This document shows, piece by piece, positions 49,510 through 60,766 of a stretch of 64,000 nucleotides of DNA (the first letter of the stretch is position 1; the number at the start of each line of letters is the position of its first letter). Both the position numbers and the translations under genes were made by a program. The stretch spans positions 124,001-188,000 of the forward strand of contig CALYLX010000025.1 in the NCBI GenBank assembly GCA_944990035.1, in the 5' to 3' direction. Below the pieces are notes generated by a model. The model did no database searches and was not told where the DNA came from. It was given only the letters and a program-made list of their open reading frames with translations. The stretch is from Clitopilus passeckerianus (Eukaryota > Basidiomycota > Agaricomycetes > Agaricales > Entolomataceae).

Positions 49510-51458
49510 ATGCCAACCTTGCCCAGCAACGAAGTCAACATATTTGGCGGCCGAATCATAGAAACTGGCATATACCATGAACATGTTGCTCCAAGAAGAG
49601 TTCTCTCAAAACTTCCTACTCCCAGAGAACACGAGGTGATAAACCTTTCTCAGAGGGCCTCGAGATTTTGCAGGAATGGGTTGCCGCTGGAGCCCTACAT
49701 AACTCGGGCGAACGATTTGACCCACCAAGATGTCACCCGGAGACCCGAACCGCAGTCTTGGACATGGTAGCAAGTTGGGCTGAATCCGAAAGCTCAGACT
49801 CCTCCCAGAATATAAAATGGCTATCAGGACCCGCCGGAGCTGGCAAGTCAGCTATTGCCCAGACACTTGCCGAGCAATGGGACAGGAAAGGCATTCTCGC
49901 TGCCGGTTTCTTCCTCTCCCGGACTGCCGCGTAGCGCAACGAGAAGACGTTTATCGTGGCCACCATACTATATCAACTCTTGCGGTCTTATCCAGATTTG
50001 CGACATTCCGTAGAGCAAGCGATTGAAGACGATCCGCTTATCTTCCGGAAGACACTAATATCCCGGATTGAAGCACTTGTTATCCGCATCTCGAATGCAC
50101 CGGCATTTGTTTCCTTACCGAAGGATACGCATCCACCGAAAGTCATTGTTGTAGACGGATTAGATGAATGTCATGCCGAACGTGCCCAACAAGAAATCCT
50201 CTCCGTTTTGTCCACTCTTCTAGGACGATGCAACATATCCCTACGCGTCTTCGTGACCAGCAGGCCAGAGCAGCAAATTCGGGATGCTTTCGATGAACCA
50301 GACCTCCAACGCTATACTTCCCACATCGTGTTAGATGATAGTTTCGACCCCCGTGCAGACATCGAATTGTATCTGCGATGCAAATTTCAGGAGATCAAGA
50401 CTCGGTGTCGAATGAAAGACGACCAATGGCCGTCCGAGGATGCACTTCAGACTCTCATTCAGAAATCATCCGGCCAGTTCATTTATGCTTCGACGGTTGT
50501 CAAGTATATCAGCCCACCCCATAACGACCCACGCCGCTGCCTGCAAGTCGTGCTGGGGATAGAACATCCTGGAGAAGACACACCATACGCTCCGCTCGAC
50601 GCCCTCTATACCCACATTTTGTCTTGCGTTGCCGCGTCCTCATCTGATGTCGCGATGGACGTCTTTTCTTGCTTCCTTGCGAACGCTTCCAATCCATGGG
50701 ACCGATCTGCGACTGAACAGATAACCAAGCGACTATTCTACATGAATTTGGACCAGATCCATCGACATCTCATCGACTTACATTCTATTCTTTACATCCC
50801 CGCTTATAGTGAACCATTCCGATTTTACCATGCATCGTTCGGAGATTTTTTAATAGACCAAAAACGGTCGAGGAAGTTCTATCTATCCCCCTCGGAAGCT
50901 CACATGCGTCTCACAAAACTCTACTTCAAACACGTTCTAGAAGGTATGGCTACCGGAGTAGATATGGCTGTCGATGCAACATGGTGGCATGTCAATGCAC
51001 AGATGTTTAACCACATGAAACTTTCTGCCCCAGATTCGGCACTGAGGGCTCAGTTGGAGATCTGTCTGTGGCCGAACAACAAGAACTTCCCCCAACTGCT
51101 TCGCGAGTTTGGAATTCCACAATCCAGTCCCAAACCGGATCTGTTCAAGGCCATCGAGTTCTGCAGCTACAGAACCGGTATTCTCGATTACCTCGCGGTA
51201 TGCCTAGCGCTCTCCACTGTTTGGAATTACCCCTCTAATATTGTTTGACAGAGGTGTTATAGATCCCAAGAAAGCAACACACTTCGACGCTTACTCGTCG
51301 AAATGAAGTTGATTCCCTATCGCTCCAGGGCGTTCGTTATATTTGCGATCTCCACTCGCAGAGGGTGCGCTAAACCTGGACACCCAACCCTCGTCTGTAA
51401 AAGATTTCTGGCCCGGACCCCAAGGCCACTAGATGAACAAAAGCGCACCGCGCAATAG
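49510..51458 (+). pseudogene. Broken NACHT/STAND NTPase gene
   Basis: Paralogue of the intact gene at 52259-54178. The N-terminus MPTLPSNEVNIFGGRIIETG is followed by a shift of frame near 49630-49655. The ATPase part continues with GERFDPPRCHPETRTAVLDM, Walker A LSGPAGAGKSAIAQT, an in-frame TAG at 49932-49934 (after FFLSRTAA), then VIVVDGLDECH (Walker B), FVTSRPEQQ and the winged-helix-like region to HASFGDFL. The final intron (GTATGC..TGACAG) leads to an exon starting RCYRSQESN. Two lesions in an otherwise long open frame indicate recent inactivation. STAND NTPases of fungi act in nonself recognition and cell death; that role is by family only. Confidence 0.8.
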
Positions 51459-51786
51459 CCGCGTTCTCCTGTAGGCAGTTGAGTTCTCATTGGTAGTGTG
51501 GGTGACCTGCTCGTGAGCCAATCTCACCTGGTTGGCGATTTCTATACTAACTACTGGTAGAAGAATCTGTATCCCTGCTCCCCTCCCAAACCGACCAAAC
51601 CTGGAGCCCAAAACCTTTTTCTGTCTGAATCACGGAAGTAACGATCCTCGAACGTTACATGCTTGGCCATTTAGCCAATGCAGACCAATCCACATATTTG
51701 TGAACTCGCGAAGCCCCAGGGGCAGGGGAAACCAGGATCTCTCATATTCGTTGATTAATCCACGAGTTATACATGGCATACACATA

Positions 51787-52013
51787 CTACTTGGACTGGG
51801 TATTGTTCGGAGAACCGCTAGTAGGGTTGGTGGGCGCAGGTGCCGGGACAGAACCAGAAGAGGGTGGTTGAGTGGTAGGAGTCTAGGGCGTAGATGTCAG
51901 TTAATGACTGGGCGATACGGATAGGTCCCTTGAATCAGCAACTCACAGGTTGGGAAGACTGCAATTCAAAGTGAGCATAACGCTAGTGTATGATATTAAG
52001 AGTCACCTACCAT
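51787..52013 (-). CDS. Candidate micro-gene for a Pro/Thr/Ser-rich 37-residue peptide
   Basis: ATG at 52013 directly followed by a donor (GTAGGT). A 4-codon exon SSQP and a final exon TPTTQPPSSGSVPAPAPTNP.. ending NNTQSK and TAG at 51787 join in frame across two introns with normal AG acceptors (TTGCAG, CCCTAG). No signal peptide and no CaaX end, so it is not a pheromone precursor. A one-codon first exon is unusual, so this is tentative. Confidence 0.25.
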
Positions 52014-52258
52014 TGTATGGTGTATCTTTCAGATGATACACTTGTAGTAGCGGGATTCTTAAGCGTTGAGTTGAGGTTCTATCAAACTAAACCAGGCATT
52101 TAAAGTCGTGTAGGTGCTGTGTAATTGGAGTAGAATTGATGGGGGCGCAATTGCACTGAAGTCCCATGATAATTGCTGTGGTCTCCAGCGCCAATTATCT
52201 TCTGGCCGTTGTAGAAAGGGGTAGGCGAATCGAGATAGAGAAGCAAAACAGACACGTC

Positions 52259-54178
52259 TCAGGCATGTATTGAACGATGAAGGTGGTACAAGCACACCCT
52301 TTTACAGAATTTTGATGTTATATATACCTCCAGACCCCATTTTGCCAATCTCTGCTTGAATGCCAGCTTGCGTAGCTGGGATGTTTCAGATTCCATATTA
52401 CATCTCTGCGAGAGGACAGTGAATACAGAAACTGATCATGATATACTCATATACCTCACCTTTAGATAACCTAGAACCGAGGCCTTCACGTCGCAGTTCT
52501 TGACAAAGTGGAGGAAGGAAACTTCCTTTGCCGAAGCCAGGTGTTCTAACCCAAGGCCAGCAAGAGCCTCAAGGAAGTGCTTGTTATCGTTCCCAACCGC
52601 CGCTAACATAGCAAGCGTCAACATTTCGGCTGGAAGTGCTTTATCCAGACAGGTACGAAAAGTGGTATGAAGGGCATCGATTTCCATGCCCCTACGCTGC
52701 GGATACACCGGTTGGACCGATACTTGTAGCATGATGTGTTTCCACAAACAAGTCGCAAGTCGAGTTGTTGCCTCCCCTTTGCCTATGTAGTACGATTGCG
52801 ACCGGTTACGATCGCTGAGGAAGTCACTGAAGGAGGCGTGAAAGACCGTGATTGGCTTCTGCGGGTGATTGGCTGGTGGAATCTTCAGTAGCGAGTGTAG
52901 GTCTATGAGATGGACGAATATCTGCCCTTGTTCCAATAGGAGTAGTTTTTCCAGAAATTCCGGGGAGTTAGGGTGCTCATCTGCTGGCCAAATGGGCCTC
53001 AAGTCTTCGCGGGTAATCAGGGAAGCAAGAATATTCATGACGATGTCTAAGGATGCGTCGGAAACGCAGGAGAGAATGTATGTGTATAGAGCATCCAGCT
53101 CTGCGTAAGGGGTATCTTGCCCTGGGTTCTTAATCCCAAGGATGATTTCGAGACAACGCCGTGGATCTCCTCGAGGTGCACTGATGTACTTGATGACTGT
53201 GGATGCGTAGATGAAATGGCCTGACGATTTCTCTACGATCCTATGAATCGCATCCGTTGGAGGCCAGACTGTATGGCTCAGCCAATCATGCCTCTGCTTG
53301 ATTTCAGCGAATTTACACTGTAGGTAGAGCGTGATGTCGGCCGAAGGGTTGAACTCCTCGTCCAGCACAAGCTGGCCTGCCATTGCTTTGAACTCGACAT
53401 TATCGAATGTGCTGCGAATTTGGGGTTCCGGCCGACTGGCCACGAGAAGGATAAGGGGTATGTTATGCCGTTTGAGAGCAGATGCAAATGTCATCAAAAT
53501 CTCCTCTTGAGCCTTCTCTCCCGTGCATTCGTCGAGCCCATCAATAATGATAATTTTTGGGCTGGCATTGAGAGTCTGCACCCTCTTGAGGGAAAGTACG
53601 ATGAGTCGGTTCATCTGGACTTCAAGGGATTTGGCAAATATAAGAGGGTCTTCCTCTATCGTTTGCTCTACCTGCAGTCGAATGTCGGGGAACGCCTCCA
53701 AGAGCTGGTATGTGATGGTGGAGAGAAAGTAGGTTTTTGAATTCCGACTAGAATCGGTCCTGGAAAAGAAGAAACTAGCAGCTAGTCTTTGCTGCCCGTA
53801 CCATCTATCCGCAAGCGTCTGTGCTATGGCAGACTTTCCGGCTCCAGCCGCTCCGTAAAGCCAAAATATCGGATGGTGTTCATGCTCGCTATTATCCGCC
53901 CATTGGAAAATTCGGTCCAGAACTGCCACGCGAGTATCTGGATGACATTTGGGTGGGTCGTAACGTTCTCCTGCGTTGTGTAATGCCGCCGAAGCAGTGT
54001 GATCTCGCAAGATTTCAAGTCCACCTGGGTGGCTCTGGTCACAAACCGTTCTACATTTGGATAAAGGATGTAACTCACTCAGGCCGCGTCCGTTTACATT
54101 GACCTCGTTGTAGACGCCGGCTTCGACGAACCTGCCACCGTGAACGGTTGGCTTATTGGCATTGGTGAAGATTGGCAT
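52259..54178 (-). CDS. NACHT/STAND NTPase (about 628 aa)
   Basis: Large first exon 54178 to about 52460, then an intron (GTGAGG..TCGCAG) and a short exon beginning RCNMESETSQLRKLAF, ending TGA at 52259-52261. If the intron is retained the frame ends at 52436. N-terminal GGRFVEAGVYNEVNVNGRG motif; ALHNAGERYDPPKCHPDTRV; Walker A LYGAAGAGKSAIAQTLA; IIIIDGLDECTGEKAQ (Walker B); LLVASRPEPQI; ILGIKNPGQDTPYAELDALY; FHASFSDFLSDRNRS. This is the fungal NACHT layout without visible WD40, ankyrin or TPR repeats, so either a short form or the sensor part is missing. Convergent with its broken paralogue. Confidence 0.85.
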
Positions 54179-54769
54179 TGTCCAGCTTAGAACTCGAGTT
54201 TCTCAAGAGCGACATACAAGCTGTCAAGGACAGGCAGATGGTATAGTGCACTGGCTATGCGCTTCAAACTGGTTCCTTTCACAGCGGTAATGGGCAAACG
54301 GCGAAGTGTCATTGAGAGCTTGGAGGCGGTGTGCGGTTTTGATAGTGGCACCAAGTACTACCAGCAAGACCTAAGCAAGACCTATAAGAGAGAGAGGTTC
54401 CCACGACATCCTCCTGCCATCGTGAGCGTGTTGAAGGCGTAGAACAAGTTGAGGGATGCACTCGGAGGGTGCTTCAAGAGGCTGAGAAGCATCCTGGGAT
54501 TTGCAATTTGGCACGGACTCGAACTTCGGTGCGATGCAATAGAACTATGGTTTGTGTGAGGAAGACCCGATAACTTGTAAGTATTAGTAACTCTATCAAA
54601 TAGGTAAATAATAAGATATGTAACGAGGGTATCGTATTCTAAGATTGCCATAAATCATATCAAATCCACCTGCCAACCCCAAAGGTTACGACCGATGAGG
54701 TAAGTGAGGGAGCCAAGTTCGATGTTTCGTGGCATTCTGAAATTCCCCGTATTCCCAATTGAAACAATC
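54179..54769. other. Intergenic, 590 bases
   Basis: No gene. A stretch near 54505-54535 resembles a tRNA T-loop on the minus strand but does not fold into a tRNA. Confidence 0.4.
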
Positions 54770-56313
54770 CTATAGGAAGCAACGGTTCATCAACTTCCAA
54801 TTCCTTGCATAATGGGTGCGAACAATACATACCACGCAGTCCTTCTCCTCTTCGGCAGGCGGAACTTCAATCCCATTCTCCATATCCCAGTCTTCATTGA
54901 GCAAGTTGTCGATGATAACTTTGATAGGGTGGTTGTGGATACCCACACGCCAGCCAGCTTTTGTGACTGTATCGTAACGAATACTCTTCCCGAGATGGCA
55001 GCTGAATTTGGGATTAGCGAATAACAGCGAAGGGAATGTAGGCAGCGACATACCCAGTTTCGAGCGCAAAACCTCCTTTGGCGCACAATGAGGAGATACC
55101 GGTGCAAGCTCCTTGAGGAATCGGCTGAAATCTGGGGTTAGGACTCGAGCAGAAATGTCAAAGGCTAGACATACGTCGGCGGTGTGGTACACGTGGGTAA
55201 TGTGCTGCAAGGATGGCTGCAATATGCGTTATTAGAGGTATTGCTTCGGCTCTATGTGAAAACGTACAGGCAGCATGAGGTGGAGTCGGGAAGCAGCGAG
55301 CTTCTCTCCGGGTGCTTCAAACCCGACAACAGGAGCTCCAAAGGTGATGCCGACAAGAGAAGCCAAACCACCTCCAAGTGAGTGACCTACAAGCCGGATT
55401 AGAAGGGGTAGAAGGAGAATGGTATGCCTAACTAACCAATGACCCAGATGTCAGAGTCGGGGTACATTACTGATACGTTGGTATACAAATTCTGGGTAGC
55501 AAGGTCAGCTGAAGGCATTTTTGTAAATACAGTCGAGACTTACGAGGCCCGTGGGGTAGAAGAGAGTATCATCCACCAAAGACTCTTCTAAACAGGTTTG
55601 ATCGCAGCGGTAACCTCCAGAGTGACAGTTACACACTGTGGACCAAGTAGGGTTGACGTGTGCGCAGCAACACGAGAAAAGTAGGTTGTCGTTTAGCTTG
55701 TCTTTGATCACAGTGGGCCCACCTCCGCCAACTAGCCAACCAGCAGATGTTCCCTTGATAGATATGACGACAGTTGAATTGTCTTCAGTGGCGAATACGT
55801 GTCCTCTGAATCCATCATCTTCAGGCGCCCAGCCGAAAGGGATGTTCTGGAGTGATGTCAACGTCGGACGCAGATTCAACGGACCAGAATTCTTACCGTG
55901 TCCCATCCATCCAACTCATACCATTCCTTGTCGCCCACTGGAGAATAGGAATTGTATGTCATCTTCGCCAGCTGCAGTAGGGTTTGCCGCTTTGTTACAT
56001 CTGGCCCGACGGTCTCATCCTCAGTCCACTGAACGGAAACTGATTCGGCGTTTCTTATGGATCGTCGTCGAGCATCCATAAAGGCGTCATAAGACTGTGG
56101 CTTATGAGACCTTATGGGCTTAGCAGGCACCTGGTATGTCACCGGGGCGAAAGACGAGGGAATGTCGGCGAAGACGATCCGTGCATCGTCCAATGTGGCA
56201 TGTTCATGGCGTAGCTGGAACCTCAGAGGCTCTAGGGCGGCCTGCTCTGGTGCTTGAGGTGTAATGAAAGTTGCAATTAGAGCTCGCAGAGATAGCGGTA
56301 GTAGTTGCAGCAT
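54770..56313 (-). CDS. ATG15: Autophagic body lipase Atg15
   Basis: Vacuolar phospholipase that dissolves autophagic bodies. N-terminal signal-anchor [18 protein letters not shown]; then [52 protein letters not shown], a Cys-rich region [22 protein letters not shown] spliced to [18 protein letters not shown] (the catalytic Ser in G-H-S-L-G), [24 protein letters not shown] (Asp), [20 protein letters not shown], and [12 protein letters not shown] (His). All are Atg15 hallmarks. Several short introns, including one within the GHSLG block. C-terminus ends [14 protein letters not shown], somewhat extended relative to the usual CVDC-x-NWEF end. Confidence 0.92.
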
Positions 56314-57941
56314 CCCTTAGCTCCTCAGGGCCTAAGCAGAGTAGCAAATGCGTCAGAGCCACAGGAACGAGGAAAGTAGCTGTCGTGGGGGCACTGGAAG
56401 TGTACTGCCACTCAGATCACGCCGTTTTCACGTGAGCGAAGGCTGACTGACTAATACAGTACTACAGTATTAGTAATGGTGATACCGCGCCGGTGCAAAT
56501 CAATGATCAAACGGCCAACAGCGTAAACGCGCCACAGTATCAGCACATGGATGTCCCTTTACCACCACCCCCCATCGGCGACCCCAAGAAAGAAGGAGAT
56601 ACCCCGGGAAATCTCAAAACATACCAAAGCGGTTGGATTGGTCCCATCGATAACCTAAAGCATCCCATCTTTGGGGTCTGGTGGTCAATATTAGTTGACC
56701 TGACCTGGTTTGGGCTATAGCTAAGCAGTTATCGGTTTTCGATTGGCACGTTGAAATCTATGACGAGGTAATTCTCTCTGGGTACCTATGGGGCTTCAGA
56801 AGTCTTGTTCGCCTCCACAGCCCTCAAATAATGCATTCAACACGAGATTATGTGCTTGACCCTATCTCATTACTGCGATCGTCATGATCCCGTTTCACTT
56901 ACCTCATGTTGCTCTTCCCAGGCCGACTGGTACCGCGTATCTAATGGGGCCCTTATGGCTCCTCTCCGCCGGTCCACTCCTGTCCTTAAGATTTCTTCCC
57001 AATTTGGTTCGGAAAATGTGCGGGGACAGAGAAATACAAGTGTCCCGCCCCAATACCGACGATTGGCGCTGGTCTGAACCACGCACAACTTGGGCTGAAT
57101 GCTGTGGACACAAATGTAACCTACGATGATGACGGCTGGATCATACGAATCAGGTGCTCTCATCCAAACTAGGGACCTATGATCTGAAGAGTTCGGCCAT
57201 GACACGCATGTTAGGCCATCATATATCATCGCACACTTCGCTTTCCTGTGAGTTATCACACCTGACATGTGCTTGTGATCTTACTCGCTGACCCCAAAAC
57301 ATACGGCTCAGATAGAACGCGATTACCCAAGCGCGCGGGAACTACTCGACTTGGCTAACTGGACGCATGAAGCTCGATACAGGTATCACGCAATCGTCAA
57401 CACGCTGCATCTAGATCCCTTGAGACCATATGCAGGTTCCTTCGCACCCCTCGAAATTATCATCGTTCTGGCTTTCTGGTGATTTGGCTAGCTTCTGTTT
57501 AAACCGCCATCAAGTAACAATGTATGATTTACAGTATGCATCGTCTCCCCCCTTCGAAATAATGCCAATCATAAACCCGTATTCAAGCAACCCTAAAGTC
57601 GGAAATGTTCAGGAACATTGATAACTCCAGATGCCCATACCATTGATGAACCTTCAGTGCATTCTGGCCTCGAGCTTCGGACAAGTTATTCGAGCCTACC
57701 GAATTGATCCTAAATGACCAAAAATCTTGCGTAACATTCGGGTTCTGGCAGTATAAAAAGGTAGAGGGTTCATGTGACGAAATCGTAACGTCACTTTAGT
57801 TCTTTCTCGTTTTCTTTTCTCTGTATGCACACGTTGAGGTTTGTCCGTATTATTACGACCTCGACCCGGTATACTGACTACGAGCACTCAGCCTGAAACA
57901 GCTCCTACCACATAAAAAACCACCTATATCTAACCCCGGCA
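56314..57941. other. Intergenic, 1.6 kb
   Basis: No supported gene. A Pro-rich frame at about 56545-56720 (VPLPPPPIGDPKKEG) and a minus frame at 56882-57268 are too weak to call. Confidence 0.4.
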
Positions 57942-58924
57942 ATGCTATCCGTCATCAGCCAGGTGCCTCGCGGCATTCTTCTCATCTGTCTGCTCGGGCT
58001 TCCTGTTTTTATTAGTTCCCGCTCGAGTACCATCGCTGTCATGGACGACTTTGGCACAAGGAATGCAATGCTCCAGTGGTATCTTCGTAATAACGACACC
58101 CTAACTTCTCTGACAACCTGCACCGACTCTGGGAGCTACGATTTCGAGGCACAGTTCGGTGACGTGAACGTGCATTCGTATCCCCAAACCTTGAGTGTTC
58201 CTTTCTCGCTGAGTAAAGGGCTCAAGAAGACATGGGATGATTACATCAAGCTGCATGATGATTACTGGACGGCGTTTCTCCTGCCGTTCTGCTTAGCGCT
58301 GATTGGGTTAGTCCCCTATTTTGCAGGTGGTCAGCTGATATCTCACACTTGACACCAGCGGTGCCCCGTCCGTTCTGCAGTTCTTCAATGCAGACAAGGA
58401 TGATATGCTTTCCTTATTCGCCCTCATTACCACTGTTTGTTCTATTAATGCCGTTATCGTCATTATTTTCTACCACCTCTACGTCAAGAAATGCATGGCG
58501 ACAGTGGAATACGCCCGAGAGAACGCAGTAAGTCATCTGCGTTACTGGTGGCTGAACTCTTTTTCTTTTCAAAGAGCCAGGACTAACATTGGACTGCGCG
58601 TAATCAGCACAAGCCGATTACCGACCCCTCTAGCCCATGCGTTCTACTGTCAGTTCCAATTGCGCTCACGGCATGGTAAGCCATTGTCTAAGCGAGTTTA
58701 AGGAACCCTAACTCACTATGTATATCCTATTTAGGTCGATTCTGTTCTTTTTTATTACCATTTCTATTTATCTGGTACACATGGGAAAGGTCGTAAACAC
58801 AAGGATGACTACACAAGCCTGTATCGTAGCGAAGACGCTAGTGATCTCGATTGTAGGTGTCGACCTGTGTGCAATGATCTGGATCCACAATGTTCTGAGT
58901 AAGTACAGCTCCGCGCGACTCTGA
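57942..58924 (+). CDS. Hypothetical multi-pass membrane protein
   Basis: N-terminal signal-like segment MLSVISQVPRGILLICLLGL; an extracellular-looking region with MDDFGTRNAMLQWYLRNNDT; then three or four TM helices (LLPFCLALIGGAPSVL after splicing, ALITTVCSINAVIVIIFYHL, SILFFFITISIYLVHMG, TLVISIVGVDLCAMIWI). Introns at about 58307-58359, 58529-58609 and 58676-58735 join in frame. The end is uncertain: stop at 58924 if the last GTAAGT is not used, or 59104 if an intron to an acceptor near 58973 is used. Family not recognised; the arrangement (soluble loop plus four helices) is seen in fungus-specific membrane proteins. Confidence 0.6.
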
Positions 58925-59126
58925 TCCCTATGAATATACCACCAATCTGTTTACCAAGCATTCGTCTATAGGGATACAGCCAGGCCTCATCCCCCTATGC
59001 TCTCCCCTAAGTTATACGATATATCTTAAACAATGGAATTATATATTACATGTTTATTGGCCTTATATGCAGCACGAATCGTCCCTGGCTGCCGGCCAGT
59101 ACTGAAGTCCATCCATGATACCTAGA

Positions 59127-60426
59127 TTATACGATGCTCCTGTAATCAGGTGGTGCACTATCCCTGATGTTCTGTCCACCTTGCTCTCTGGTTTCTATCT
59201 CAATCACCCGCCTGTTTATTTCTAGCAGTTGACGCCTGAGAACCTCCTGCTCGGATCTGACTTCTCTCGTATCTGGTTCCAAACTGAGATCATCTCTCGA
59301 CTGGGGTGAGGAACCCTCAACAAGACGCCCACTGGTAAACATCGTGGGAGAAGGAGCAGAAGGAGCACCAACGCTTGATGGGTTGCTTGACGAGAGGACT
59401 TGCCAAAATTTTCAGTCATCTGGAAATCGTGCTGAGTAGAAGGAAACGACTTACAAGGTCGATTTGCAAGGTCCGCCTTAGTGAGGGATTTGTTCCTGTC
59501 ACCGCGTCTTCGACGGAGCAGGAGGATCACAATGAATGCAATGAGCGCAAGGAGGCATATTCCTCCAATTACACCGCCGATAATGGGACCCAGTGGAACG
59601 TGCTTGGAGTCCGTTGTTGCCGGGGTCGTGGTCCCAGATAGGGAATCGGTGTGAAGAGAACTCGAAGCGCTGGAGCCGTATGTTATTGTGCCAAAATTGT
59701 TAATTGATGGACCTGTGGTATCGGTTTCAAGTGGGCCCCCAGTGGAACTTGTGGTTACACCATTAGCGCCGTTTGTTGCTGGGGTAGATGACGAGGATGG
59801 CGTTGGAGTAATATCACCCTTTTGAGTGGTCGCTGGGGTGGTCGCTGGGGTGGTCGCTGGGGGAGGTTTAACTGGCGCAGGGGAGGTACTGGTTGGTGTT
59901 GTTGCATATCCAGAACTACTAGGTTTCCTGTAGCGCATTGGAAATCAGGAATGCGACATATCAGTAAATGAGCCAGGAAACATACACTGTGAAGTCGCTC
60001 GAGTGTGCCCAACAGGTTGTGCCATCCTGGGTGATAGCTTCCACGCGAAAGGGCCTATGATCTCATTAGGCCAGTCATGGAGTGTGAGGAAAACTAACTT
60101 ACTGGTTATTCAAGTTGACATTGGGAAAATAATCACTTGCTAACGTCACGTCATTCTTGGCTTTGATATACAGGTCCCAGTTTCCTTTAGAATCCACGAT
60201 GCGGATGTCTAGCGGGGACGGATCTCCACCTGCCCAACTCAAGCCTACGTTGACCAGCTTTCCAACTGTGATTTCATTTACGCCGGTCCCAGGTTGGACG
60301 CTGATATCGAGTGCATGGGATGCCTGCAAGGCAGAAAAGAGTGAACTGCGAGACTCAGTACTCGCCCCAGAGGAAGGGAAGGACAACTTACAGGTACAGA
60401 GCGACTAGGGTTGGTGGGCTACGCAT
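59127..60426 (-). CDS. Surface family member F: Kre9-like domain, TM, PPxY tail (363 aa)
   Basis: Exons 60426-60392, 60345-60103, 60054-59986, 59927-59455 and 59398-59127 total 364 codons. Signal peptide MRSPPTLVALYLSLFSALQA; N-terminal domain EITVGKLVNVGLSWAGGDPS with PLDIRIVDSKGN; PFRVEAITQDGTTCWAHSSD; Thr/Pro stalk with the repeat PATTPATTPATT; TM VPLGPIIGGVIGGICLLALI followed by RRRRGDRNK; coil EQEVLRRQLLEINRRVIEIE; tail RDSAPPDYRSIV at the extreme C-terminus. One exon fewer than A-D because the short YYIE exon is merged. Confidence 0.84.
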
Positions 60427-60752
60427 TGCCCACCGTGTGTAGGTTATGGAAAGAGAAAAAGATGTCAAGCCCGGCGAATACAACCGTGACCGCAAGTCTG
60501 TAACACGAAAACCACGCTAATTGGGCGATCATCGTTGCCCATCAGGTCGTTGACAGATCCTTGTTCCAATGCTTCGAGCGCCAGAGATGATCTATAGCAC
60601 TCCACGCGTCCCTTGGTGATTAGACCCTTGCGGAAATTTACTGGAGGGACTCTCGTGTTCACGTACGTATCTGTCCATGGGTAACAGCTTGAGGGTCTCC
60701 TCAGTATAAATAAACGAAATTCAACAGTCGTTTTATCATTTCCTTGAATTAA
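60427..60752. other. Intergenic between family members F and G
   Basis: About 330 bases without a supported gene. Confidence 0.4.
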
Positions 60753-60766
60753 CTACATCAAGTCAC

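Noticed and set aside
54500..54545. tRNA-like GTTCGAGTCC on the minus strand
   Set aside because: The T-loop-like sequence has no matching T-stem, no D-arm or anticodon arm at the right distance, and no acceptor stem.
56882..57268. 128-codon minus-strand ORF
   Set aside because: No domain, no splice evidence, and open frames on the opposite strand are equally long.
59818..59860. Short tandem repeat GGTCGCTGGGGT in member F
   Set aside because: It is the coding repeat of the Thr/Pro stalk (PATT units), not a CRISPR or regulatory array.
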